Part shown: positions 8,415-15,392 of the stretch, piece by piece
How positions within the stretch are numbered: position 1 is the first letter of the stretch
Layout of the letters: every line of letters begins with the position of its first letter
Origin: JAVBLY01 sp031553035
GTDB taxonomy: Bacteria > Bacillota > Clostridia > Peptostreptococcales > Anaerovoracaceae
Assembly (NCBI GenBank): GCA_031553035.1
Contig: JAVBLY010000003.1
Location: forward strand, 62,001-126,000
DNA length: 64,000 bases
Reading direction: 5' to 3'
Notes under the pieces: model-generated
Database searches by the model: none
What the model was told of the DNA's origin: nothing
What the model saw: the letters and a program-made list of their open reading frames with translations, nothing else
Made by a program: the position numbers and the translations under genes

Positions 8415-9244
8415 TATTCTGATTTATCAGCATGATCCACGCGAGCCAGTATTATCTCTGCTGCAACACTGATTGCAATCTCTTCCGGAGTTTCTGCTTT
8501 GATGTCGATCCCTATGGGCGTGTGTACGCGAGCGAAGTCTTCTTCGCTATATCCGTCGGCCATGAGCATTTTCTTGAGACTGGCAACTTTTCCTCTGCTG
8601 CCGATCATACCTATGTATGCACTTGGCTGCTCAAGAGCATCCTTTAGTACTTCGTAGTCACCCATGTGACCTCTGGTCACTATTATTATATAGCTGTTGT
8701 CGTCAGTTTTGATATCATCAAAGGAATGCTCATAGTCTTTAATAACTACTATCTCTTCAGCGTCGGGATATCGTTCTCTGTTGGCATATTCGCTTCTGTC
8801 ATCAAGAATATATGTGGTAAAATCCACATATCTGAGTATGGGCTCTATGGCAAGACCAACATGACCGGCACCGAATATAAAGGCTTTGTCGACTCGTCCG
8901 AAGTCTTCGTTGAAGGTATCAGGATCAGATGCATCGATGTATTCGATGCTCACGTCAACATCCCCGCCGCATCTCATATCAAGCCCGCCCTGAGCATTTG
9001 GGTTGAGCACAAAGTGATGTATAAAAGATTTTTTGGTTTCCAGAACTTCTTTACAGAGTTTTTCTGTCTCGGCCTCCACAAGGCCGCCGCCGACGGTACC
9101 TACTTTTGTACCATCTTTTTTCATAAGGAGCCACGCCCCTTTTTTTCTGGGAGCAGAGCCGTGAGTGTCAACCACCTTGGCAATTACAAAATCTTCATCG
9201 GCTTCTATTAAATCTCTACCGAAATATATTACTTTTTTATTCAT
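8414..9244 (-). CDS. xdhC: XdhC/CoxI-family molybdenum hydroxylase maturation protein
   Basis: A 276-residue protein with an N-terminal XdhC domain (VDTHGSAPRKKGAWLLM, then GTVGGGLVEAE near residue 50) and a C-terminal Rossmann domain (FIFGAGHVGLAIEPI near residue 145; VTRGHMGDYEVL near 205). XdhC-family proteins bind molybdopterin and assist its sulfuration and insertion into xanthine dehydrogenase-type enzymes; that is family knowledge. The SD AGGAGAAAGTA precedes the ATG. Its promoter candidate lies at 9290-9318, overlapping the nagB 3' end, with a palindrome at the predicted transcription start. It is first in a two-gene unit with the NTP transferase fusion. Confidence 0.93.
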   Translation of the reverse strand: MNKKVIYFGRDLIEADEDFVIAKVVDTHGSAPRKKGAWLLMKKDGTKVGTVGGGLVEAETEKLCKEVLETKKSFIHHFVLNPNAQGGLDMRCGGDVDVSIEYIDASDPDTFNEDFGRVDKAFIFGAGHVGLAIEPILRYVDFTTYILDDRSEYANRERYPDAEEIVVIKDYEHSFDDIKTDDNSYIIIVTRGHMGDYEVLKDALEQPSAYIGMIGSRGKVASLKKMLMADGYSEEDFARVHTPIGIDIKAETPEEIAISVAAEIILARVDHADKSE

Positions 9245-9275
9245 TACTTTCTCCTGTGATCTAACCCGATTTTTT

Positions 9276-9318
9276 TATAACGTTGTTATATTATATCATC
9301 AGTTCAAGAAGTTTGTAA
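9276..9318 (-). promoter_or_regulatory. Promoter and palindromic operator candidate for xdhC and the NTP transferase gene
   Basis: On the minus strand TTACAA (9313-9318), a 17-bp spacer and TATAAT (9290-9295). Immediately downstream is the palindrome TATAACGTTGTTATA (9276-9290), centred on the expected start of transcription, a typical repressor position. The -35 lies beyond the nagB stop inside the nagB coding end. Confidence 0.5.
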
Positions 9319-10038
9319 CTTTGATAATGCATCTTTATCTGCAACGACAACAAGATTTGGGTGCATTTGGAGTATCGACCCCTGTATCTGTGGAGTTACC
9401 GGCCCGGCCAGCACATTCTTAAGTGCTTCAGCTTTGTGTGTGCCGCTGACACATAACAGAACTATCTTCGCCTGTGTTATACCCTTTATCCCCATGGTCA
9501 AAGCTTTCTTCGGAACCTGACTTTTGTCACTGAAAAACCTTGCATTGCTTTCGATGGTTTCATCTGTGAGCTCCACACAGTGTGTATTTGTCATGAATGT
9601 ATCCGAAGGTTCGTTGAATCCGATATGACCGTTGTTGCCCAGACCCAAAAGCTGAAGATCCATCTGTCCGAAGCCGTCGATTATCTTGTCGTATCTTTTG
9701 CATTCGAGGTCACTGTCTCTTGCAAGACCGTTGGGCAAGTTTGTGTTTGCTTCATCGATATTGATTTTGCTGAATAGGTTAGTCTTCATAAAGTAGTTGT
9801 AGCTCTGATCGTGATCAGGCGGCAGACCCACATACTCATCCAGATTCACAGATCTTACTTGTGAAAAATCCAGGGTGCCTTGATTAAAAAGTTTCACCAG
9901 CTCTTTATAAAGTCCTTCAACTGTGGAGCCGGTTGCCAGTCCAAGTACGGAATCCGGCTTAAGTGTAACCTGAGATGATATGACTGCAGCTGCTTTTCTG
10001 CTCATATCATCATAATCTTTCGCTTTTATTATTCTCAT
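9304..10038 (-). CDS. nagB: Glucosamine-6-phosphate deaminase
   Basis: Converts glucosamine 6-phosphate to fructose 6-phosphate and ammonia in amino sugar catabolism. It is 244 residues with family motifs LGLATGSTVEGLY near residue 36, VNLDEYVGLPPDHDQSY near 65 and LGLGNNGHIGFNEPS near 127. An upstream in-frame start at 10098 is possible, but the ATG at 10036-10038 has the SD GGAG at 6 nt and matches the usual NagB N-terminus (MRIIKAKDYD). It sits between the two halves of the cofactor-type cluster with its own promoter candidate, and no other amino sugar gene is nearby. Confidence 0.95.
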   Translation of the reverse strand: MRIIKAKDYDDMSRKAAAVISSQVTLKPDSVLGLATGSTVEGLYKELVKLFNQGTLDFSQVRSVNLDEYVGLPPDHDQSYNYFMKTNLFSKINIDEANTNLPNGLARDSDLECKRYDKIIDGFGQMDLQLLGLGNNGHIGFNEPSDTFMTNTHCVELTDETIESNARFFSDKSQVPKKALTMGIKGITQAKIVLLCVSGTHKAEALKNVLAGPVTPQIQGSILQMHPNLVVVADKDALSKLQTS

Positions 10039-10095
10039 GTTGCTCTCCGTTTCTACTATTTGGATAATTCCAGGTCGACAAAAACAGAGATCTCC

Positions 10096-10118
10096 CAACT
10101 CATTTGGGGGATGAGTTG
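10096..10118 (-). promoter_or_regulatory. Hairpin in the nagB leader
   Basis: Perfect 8-bp arms CAACTCAT (10096-10103) and ATGAGTTG (10111-10118) with a 7-nt loop. On the minus strand the loop CCCCCAA can instead pair with the TTGGGAG that starts in the 3' arm, so two stems exclude each other. A short T run (CTGTTTTTG) follows. It could be a weak terminator for the upstream operon or an attenuator-like element. Confidence 0.35.
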
Positions 10119-10173
10119 CATGCTTAATTGTTTTCGTCAGATCATGATATCATTAATAAAAGATATTTTTTAT

Positions 10174-10202
10174 AGTATATACCATATGAAAAACTTTTGT
10201 AA
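10174..10202 (-). promoter_or_regulatory. Promoter candidate for nagB
   Basis: On the minus strand TTACAA (10197-10202), 17-bp spacer, TATACT (10174-10179). It lies between the CoA-ligase stop and nagB and would give a leader of about 130 nt containing the hairpin at 10096-10118. Confidence 0.45.
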
Positions 10203-10216
10203 ATATGAAACTTACG

Positions 10217-11242
10217 TTAAAATCCTGATCCTTTTGGAATTCCTCTGTCGCCTACTTTATCCAGCCGTTTGAGCAGGCTGCCGCACGGACAGTCTCCCGG
10301 GATCCATCTGGTCATGTCGCCTGTTCTGTATCTGATCAGCGGCATGCCCTTTCTCGTAAGAGTTGTAAAAACCAGTTCACCGACCTGTCCTTCAGGCAGC
10401 ACTTCGCCTGTCACCGGATCAATTATTTCAAACAGCAGGTCCGCTTCTCTCGGGTGATATCCTTCGTGGGCATCACAGGCCATAGCTCCGCCCAGTCCGG
10501 TTTCAGTCATTCCGTAGTGCTCGAACACCCGGCAGCTCCAGTTGCTTTCAATAATATTGACATTTTCTCCTGATACATATTCAGCGGAGAGCAAAACCGT
10601 TCTCATAGTTGGAATTTTGCCCTGAGACTTGTCGGCCAGCCTTGCAATAGCCGGAGCATTTCCAACGAGAGATGTCACGCCTTCAGTTTTCAAAATTTCT
10701 ATGATCTCATCATCCTGACTTTCATCAGGCTTTGGATATCCGTATGGGATAACTTTCACCCCGTCCCGTTCAAGTCCTATCCGGAGAAGATCTCCTACAG
10801 AACCCGGTGTTTTGCAGGGCAGCAGCACCAGGAATGTGTCCTCAGGATTTGTCATTACCCGCATGCCGTAATGAAAATAGTCTATTGTAAGCTCCTGATC
10901 TGCCTCAGTGAAGAAGATCCTTTTCGGCCTTCCTGTGGAGCCGCTGGTGTCGAGGGTAACGATCCTGCTTATATCTCCCTGGGATACACAAACCATTCTG
11001 ATCCCGTGCTCAATCAACATTTCCGGTGACGAAAACGGAATAGCAGACAGGTGACTCAGGTCATGTATATCCTTTTCAGGATCGATCTTCTTTAGATGTT
11101 CCTTATAGAATGAGCTGTTCTTTTTTGAATATGCAAGTATATCCCTGAGCTTAAAAAGCTGATACTCTTCCAGCTTTTCCCTGGTAATCGTATCAGCATC
11201 CTCTAATCCTATCTTTTTCTGTATCCAGTTATCAATAAACAT
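10217..11242 (-). CDS. AMP-binding CoA ligase-like protein, short form (DVU_1553-like)
   Basis: Member of the phenylacetate-CoA ligase-like adenylate-forming family: P-loop-like TSGSTGRPKRIFFT near residue 105, the EHYGMTETGLGG motif near 235, and IRYRTGDMTRW near 310. Adenylate-forming ligases activate a carboxylate as acyl-AMP and pass it to CoA. At 341 residues it stops just after a Cys pair (CPCGSLL) and lacks the usual C-terminal mobile domain of about 100 residues that completes thioester formation. The start at 11240-11242 (MFIDNW) is preferred over 11266 because it has the SD GGAAGA and leaves an 11-base overlap with the preceding gene. Last gene of the marR-led operon; substrate unknown. 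Confidence 0.82.
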   Translation of the reverse strand: MFIDNWIQKKIGLEDADTITREKLEEYQLFKLRDILAYSKKNSSFYKEHLKKIDPEKDIHDLSHLSAIPFSSPEMLIEHGIRMVCVSQGDISRIVTLDTSGSTGRPKRIFFTEADQELTIDYFHYGMRVMTNPEDTFLVLLPCKTPGSVGDLLRIGLERDGVKVIPYGYPKPDESQDDEIIEILKTEGVTSLVGNAPAIARLADKSQGKIPTMRTVLLSAEYVSGENVNIIESNWSCRVFEHYGMTETGLGGAMACDAHEGYHPREADLLFEIIDPVTGEVLPEGQVGELVFTTLTRKGMPLIRYRTGDMTRWIPGDCPCGSLLKRLDKVGDRGIPKGSGF

Positions 11243-11621
11243 CCAGTTTGTCTTCCAGCATTTCATAAAGCATATTATAGCAGTTTTCTATCATTACAGG
11301 ACAGATCTCCATTTTCTTTGCCGGGTCATCATGAACAATATCTCTGCAGTTATAGCTTCCATATGCGTCATAGAACCAGTCCATAAAGTCTGCTCTGAGT
11401 TCCCGGTCCGCAGCTTTTGTGTCGACCATGTAAAGCATTGCCACCGAAGCCAGAAGGGTGCCGCAATTTTCACCGCACTCAAGCCCGTTACAGTACCCGC
11501 CCATGGCAGCTATCAGATCCTCATTTTCTTTTCCTAGATCCTCAAGGATCATTGCTGTGATTATTTGACTGCAGCAATATCCTTTGAGCTTGTATTCAAA
11601 AATTCTTTCACTTGTTTCCAT
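11232..11621 (-). CDS. C_GCAxxG_C_C-family protein (DVU_1555-like)
   Basis: Small cytosolic protein of 129 residues with the Cys pattern of the C_GCAxxG_C_C family: GYCCSQI near residue 14, GGYCNGLECGENCGTLLASV near 40, and further Cys residues at the C-terminus. The family is thought to bind metal or iron-sulfur clusters, but its biochemical role is unknown. The SD GGAG overlaps the stop of the methyltransferase gene four bases upstream. It overlaps the next gene by 11 bases, consistent with a tightly coupled operon. Confidence 0.8.
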   Translation of the reverse strand: METSERIFEYKLKGYCCSQIITAMILEDLGKENEDLIAAMGGYCNGLECGENCGTLLASVAMLYMVDTKAADRELRADFMDWFYDAYGSYNCRDIVHDDPAKKMEICPVMIENCYNMLYEMLEDKLDVY

Positions 11622-11625
11622 ATCA

Positions 11626-12366
11626 TCACTCCGGCTTTTTCAGGATCAGAAGGAAGTAACCCAGTTTTTTATTATCAGATGATGCCTGACAAAAACATTC
11701 TTTTGACCCATCTTCCGGAACTGCTTCATCAAAGTATTTTTCCATTGAACCATGCTCCATGATTTTTTCGGCTACAAATGAATCTAAAGAATCTGATTTG
11801 TCTTCCCATAACTCAGTTACGAATTCCGTGTCCTCTGCACCTTTGATAAGTTCTTCTTTTATGAATGCACCTTCAAGCATAAATTCAGGCGGTATTTTTT
11901 TCTCAGCACACTGACCTTCTACTTTTGGTGTCTTTAGGGCTGTTTCTACTTCATCCATAGCCGCCTTGACTTTGTCAGGATCGGGGTCTTTATCATACAG
12001 ATCGGTTATGATAAGCTTTCCGCCTTTTTTGAGAACGCAATATATTTCGTGAAGAACTTCCGTTTTCAGGTAAGCCACAGAGAAAACGCACTCCATCAGC
12101 ACAGCATCAAACTCGAACGACGAAAACTCAAGAAAATCGGCCTCCCCGGCTTGAATCTTCAAGTCAGGATATTTTGAGTTTGCCTTTTTGATGATCTCCT
12201 TGGACTGGTCGATGCCGGTTACATCCATTCCAAGTTCGCTTACAAGAAAGTTCACCGTGTCACCTTCACCGCAACCGATGTCGAGAATCTTACTTCCCTT
12301 TTTTACTTCTGCTTTTTTGATTGCGTCCTTTGTTAAATCAAAGCCGCCTGGTCTTAATAGTCCCAT
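11626..12366 (-). CDS. trsM: Class I SAM-dependent methyltransferase (DVU_1556-like)
   Basis: Rossmann-fold methyltransferase of 246 residues: motif I ILDIGCGEGDTVNFL near residue 30, VTGIDQSKEIIKKA near 51, AVLMECVFSVAYL near 85, GGKLIITDLYD near 115. The ATG at 12364-12366 gives the family-like start MGLLRPGGF; a GTG four codons upstream is possible but has a poorer SD. Gene order with the radical SAM protein, Cys-rich protein and CoA ligase matches what I recall as the DVU_1551-1557 neighbourhood, from which the name trsM is taken. Substrate unknown. Confidence 0.78.
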   Translation of the reverse strand: MGLLRPGGFDLTKDAIKKAEVKKGSKILDIGCGEGDTVNFLVSELGMDVTGIDQSKEIIKKANSKYPDLKIQAGEADFLEFSSFEFDAVLMECVFSVAYLKTEVLHEIYCVLKKGGKLIITDLYDKDPDPDKVKAAMDEVETALKTPKVEGQCAEKKIPPEFMLEGAFIKEELIKGAEDTEFVTELWEDKSDSLDSFVAEKIMEHGSMEKYFDEAVPEDGSKECFCQASSDNKKLGYFLLILKKPE

Positions 12367-12429
12367 TATGTTTTCCACTCACTTTCTATGCTTGTCTTTA
12401 TTCCGCATAATTAATATATAATAAAAATA

Positions 12430-13812
12430 TTATTTTCTATATATACTGTTGTATCCGCAGAACGGTATCAACCTTTCATCCTCGGTAAAAACCTGGACTC
12501 TGCAGCGCTTGAGCCTTTCGGCATCCAGATTGCTTTCGTCCATGAAGGCCATTCCCGAGATTGTGAACATATTGTTTCTAAGGTACGCAAGAGCCTCATC
12601 AAAACTCTGTGGTTCGCTGGTCTGTTCATCGCAACAACCGTCTGATACTTCAGTTTTCGGCGGTGTACAGCAGCCTCCGGCAGGCTCATCGCTCACTTCC
12701 CATTTATTCAGAACAAAGTCCCTGTCTTTTCTTACTATTTCCTGTGGATCCGGTTCACTGCAGCAGTCCAGCCCCGAGCCTTTCTGTTCATTTGTCATAA
12801 GGCTCTTTATGCTGCCGTCTCTTTCCCTTAAGAAATTGGCGCAAAAACAGCAAAGCTGATGTCCTGTGGAGATTGGAACCAGCTCTTCTCTTTTTATTAA
12901 GCCCCCTGACTGCTTTTCGATCTCTCTCATGACACTGAACATGGTGACTCTGTTTTCGTCATCACCTCCCGGGTGCCTTCCGAAAAAACTGACCGGCTGA
13001 AAATGTATCCCTTTGATTACATTAAGATTGTCGAGCATAAAGCTGATCATATCTCCGATATCTGACAAGTTTACATTTTTTACTATAGTGGGAACGAGAG
13101 TCACAGGTATGCGGGCCTTCCTGCATTCATCTATGGCTTTGAGTTTTATATCAAGAAGATTTTCTGATCTGAGAGCCAGATATATTTCATCCTTCGTTCC
13201 GTCGAACTGAAGAAAAACGGTTGAAACGCCTGCATCTTTAAGTTTATTAGCATACCCTTCTTCTTCAGCTATCCTTTTTCCGTTGGTATTGAGTTGTATA
13301 TATTCAAATCCTTTGCTTCTGCCCATACTGATTATTTCAGGTAGATCGTCCCTTACGGTCGGCTCGCCGCCGGAAAGCTGTATATTGAAAGGTCTTTCCT
13401 CCCCAAGCTCTAGCAGTCTGTCATACTGACTTTCTATCTTTCCCAGGCTGGGATCCTTAGACGGATCTTCATTTGCTGATGCAAAACAGTACGGACATCT
13501 CTGATTGCATCTTTCAGTGACATCAAGAAGAACGCAGCATGCGGTCATGAGGTGTTCTTCACATGTTCCGCAGTGAAGCGGACACTCGCCCTTTTTCCCT
13601 TTTGTTATGGGCATTTTAGGAGGGACATTCACGGATGAGAATTCCATCCACTTAAGAAAGTCACCCTTATATTCTGATACCAGGGTGACAAAATCTCCAT
13701 GTTCATCACAATGCTTTCTGAGAACTATGTCGTCATTTTGTATTACATATTCTGCATTGACAGGCTTATGACAAATTGGGCAGATACTTTGAACTTGGGA
13801 TACTATTTCCAT
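12430..13812 (-). CDS. trsS: Radical SAM protein, TrsS-like, Cys-rich
   Basis: 460 residues. An N-terminal zinc-binding region has CPICHKPV and KHCDEHGDF, followed by CPLHCGTCEEH near residue 77. The radical SAM cluster motif CNQRCPYCFA is near residue 101 (CX3CX2C), with the SAM-binding GGEPTVRDDLPEI near 147. A Cys-rich C-terminal part has LCCFCANF, LDCC, GGCC and DGCC. The TACC segment and LCCFC are plausible positions for selenocysteine in relatives recorded as selenoproteins; here all codons are Cys. It overlaps the end of marR by 10 bases and has the SD GGAAGG. Chemistry unknown; the CoA ligase and methyltransferase neighbours suggest assembly of a small molecule or cofactor. Confidence 0.82.
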   Translation of the reverse strand: MEIVSQVQSICPICHKPVNAEYVIQNDDIVLRKHCDEHGDFVTLVSEYKGDFLKWMEFSSVNVPPKMPITKGKKGECPLHCGTCEEHLMTACCVLLDVTERCNQRCPYCFASANEDPSKDPSLGKIESQYDRLLELGEERPFNIQLSGGEPTVRDDLPEIISMGRSKGFEYIQLNTNGKRIAEEEGYANKLKDAGVSTVFLQFDGTKDEIYLALRSENLLDIKLKAIDECRKARIPVTLVPTIVKNVNLSDIGDMISFMLDNLNVIKGIHFQPVSFFGRHPGGDDENRVTMFSVMREIEKQSGGLIKREELVPISTGHQLCCFCANFLRERDGSIKSLMTNEQKGSGLDCCSEPDPQEIVRKDRDFVLNKWEVSDEPAGGCCTPPKTEVSDGCCDEQTSEPQSFDEALAYLRNNMFTISGMAFMDESNLDAERLKRCRVQVFTEDERLIPFCGYNSIYRK

Positions 13813-14270
13813 TTCTCGCCTTCCAGGATAAAGTAATCATCTATCTTCATCAGAGCAATTAAAAGCATCTCTTTTTCCTGATCATCCAGATCGCGAACTG
13901 CGGCTCCGACCATTGCCTTATGAAAACGTGCATGCTTCCCATATGCCTCTCTTCCTTTAGGTGTCAGCATTACTTTCATCGTCCTTTTATCAGTCTTACC
14001 TCTGAATCTTTTTACATATCCTTTATCGGTAAGTTTATCCATGGCGGTAGTAAGAGCCCCCACACTTATCCTTAAGCCTTCAGCCACCTGAGACATTGTT
14101 TTTGGACGCTCTCCGGGGATTTCACCCAGTACGTGAACCTCCGAAATAGTCAATTTTTTGTCCGATGTTTTGAAAATTGCTTTCTCTTCAATCTTGTATG
14201 CACTTACAAGAAGTCTGGAAAGTATTTCGTCAATTTGTTTCACCTTAGTGTCCAATTCTTCAACAACCAT
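13803..14270 (-). CDS. MarR-family transcriptional regulator
   Basis: Winged-helix regulator of 155 residues: TISEVHVLGEIPGERPKTMSQ leads into the recognition helix AEGLRISVGALTTAMDKL, then a wing DKGYVKRFRGKTDKRTMKV. This is the normal MarR length. The ATG at 14268-14270 has the SD GGAGGG and is preferred over the longer frame start at 14330. It is the first gene of the unit marR-trsS-trsM-Cys protein-CoA ligase and overlaps trsS. An inverted repeat flanks the promoter -10 box upstream, so autoregulation of the whole operon by a small ligand is the simplest reading. Confidence 0.9.
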   Translation of the reverse strand: MVVEELDTKVKQIDEILSRLLVSAYKIEEKAIFKTSDKKLTISEVHVLGEIPGERPKTMSQVAEGLRISVGALTTAMDKLTDKGYVKRFRGKTDKRTMKVMLTPKGREAYGKHARFHKAMVGAAVRDLDDQEKEMLLIALMKIDDYFILEGEKWK

Positions 14271-14344
14271 TGCACTCCCTCCACTAAAGCCCCGGCCAAT
14301 TTTTTCTTTATGAAATCGCCTAAAGGGCAAGTCGAATAACTTAT

Positions 14345-14390
14345 ATGTAATTACTACCTACACTGAAATTATATCACAATAGTAATACAT
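14345..14390 (-). promoter_or_regulatory. marR operon promoter with MarR-type inverted repeat
   Basis: ATGTAATTACTA (14345-14356) and TAGTAATACAT (14380-14390) are near-perfect inverted arms. Between them, on the minus strand, is a TATAAT at 14368-14373 with only a weak -35. The arms bracket the -10, as in many self-repressing MarR operators. Confidence 0.5.
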
Positions 14391-14532
14391 TTGCATATTG
14401 CCGGTAAGATGAAATATTTATGATCCCATATTCATTTTTTAACTATCTATAAATCATATTATTATCACTAATAATAACAATTATTTACAAATATATAGTA
14501 AGATAAATCATAGGGGAGGGGGAAAATAACAT

Positions 14533-14838
14533 ATGGATATTCTTGATAAAATAACAAGATTACGCATTGAACGAGATTGGAGTATGTATCGTCTGTCCAA
14601 AGAAGCCGGCATATCCCAGGCAACTTTGACAAATCTTTACAAGAGAGGAAATGACCCTACTATTCCAACGCTTGAATCGGTATGTAAAGCATTCGGGTTA
14701 TCATTAAGTCAGTTTTTTAGTGAGGAAAACACTGCCGATTTGACTGAGGAGCAGCAAGAACTGCTCAGTCTCTGGCTCAAATTGTCGTCAGTGAAAAAAC
14801 AGAACGCGACATCTTATATCCAAGGGTTGCTGCAATAA
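14533..14838 (+). CDS. XRE-family helix-turn-helix regulator
   Basis: A 101-residue DNA-binding protein. Residues about 6-62 form a Cro/C1-type HTH (RLRIERDWSMYRLSKEAGIS, then TLTNLYKRGNDPTIPTLESV). The rest, about 40 residues, is charged (LTEEQQELLSLWLKLS) and ends without an effector domain. The SD is strong (GGGGAGGGGG, 10 nt upstream). It stands alone, divergent from the marR operon across about 260 bp and followed by a good terminator. Targets unknown; not obviously prophage-linked because no phage genes are near. Confidence 0.88.
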   Translation: MDILDKITRLRIERDWSMYRLSKEAGISQATLTNLYKRGNDPTIPTLESVCKAFGLSLSQFFSEENTADLTEEQQELLSLWLKLSSVKKQNATSYIQGLLQ

Positions 14839-14858
14839 CATCAATACTTATAAAATTT

Positions 14859-14893
14859 GAATCCGCCTAAGTGCGGATTCTTTGTTTTTTGTT
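14859..14893 (+). terminator. Intrinsic terminator of the XRE regulator gene
   Basis: Perfect 8-bp stem GAATCCGC (14859-14866) / GCGGATTC (14873-14880), 6-nt loop, followed by TTTGTTTTTTGTTT. Confidence 0.9.
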
Positions 14894-14930
14894 TAAAAAC
14901 AACGCATAAATACCGGTTATTATAAAATAT

Positions 14931-14960
14931 TTGACAAGCTAACAGAACATACATTATAAT
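14931..14960 (+). promoter_or_regulatory. Promoter of the leu operon
   Basis: TTGACA (14931-14936), 18-bp spacer, TATAAT (14955-14960): both boxes are consensus. It drives the T-box leader and leuA-leuC-leuD-leuB. Confidence 0.85.
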
Positions 14961-14966
14961 ATCCAC

Positions 14967-15354
14967 AATGAGAAATGCTTAGAAGGAGTCCTTTTGTAAG
15001 AAAAGTGTTCAAGAGAGTCGGCGGGCGCTGTGAGCCGATACACAAGTAAGACAGAAACCTCGCTCCGGAGCAGAATCCCTGAAGGACAAGTAATAATTTA
15101 TTATTACACAGGATTTTTTTCGAAGAACAAGGCGTGTAAGTGAATGACGAAGGCGTGTACACAGACGTACATAACTGAGGAATGAACGAACAACAACGCA
15201 GTTATTCGGAAAAAAGACAAGTAAGGGATTACGGCAGGCACCGTTATCATAGCCGAGAGTTTGTTGGAACTCAGCAAAGCGACCGTGTATTCACGGTAAG
15301 CAGGGTGGTACCGCGGTAAACATCGTCCCTGAAGCATAGCTTCAGGGATTTTTT
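14967..15354 (+). promoter_or_regulatory. T-box riboswitch leader of the leu operon
   Basis: The conserved T-box AGGGTGGTACCGCGG is at 15302-15316, with TGGT able to pair with an ACCA tRNA end. It is followed by a terminator with a perfect 10-bp stem (15326-15335 / 15339-15348) and a T run. Upstream, GTCCTT (about 14999) pairs with AAGGAC (about 15083), closing Stem I, which carries the AGAGAG-type bulge. Uncharged tRNA would stabilise the antiterminator and let transcription reach leuA. Leucine specificity is inferred from the genes; CTC codons near 15059 and 15063 are specifier candidates, but I could not fix the specifier loop by eye. Confidence 0.93.
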
Positions 15355-15392
15355 AATTTCCAACAATCCCTGAAAAAGAGGAGGAATATAAA

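Noticed and set aside
8666..9211. 181-codon open frame on the plus strand
   Set aside because: Fully antisense to xdhC, which has clear family motifs; no SD or promoter.
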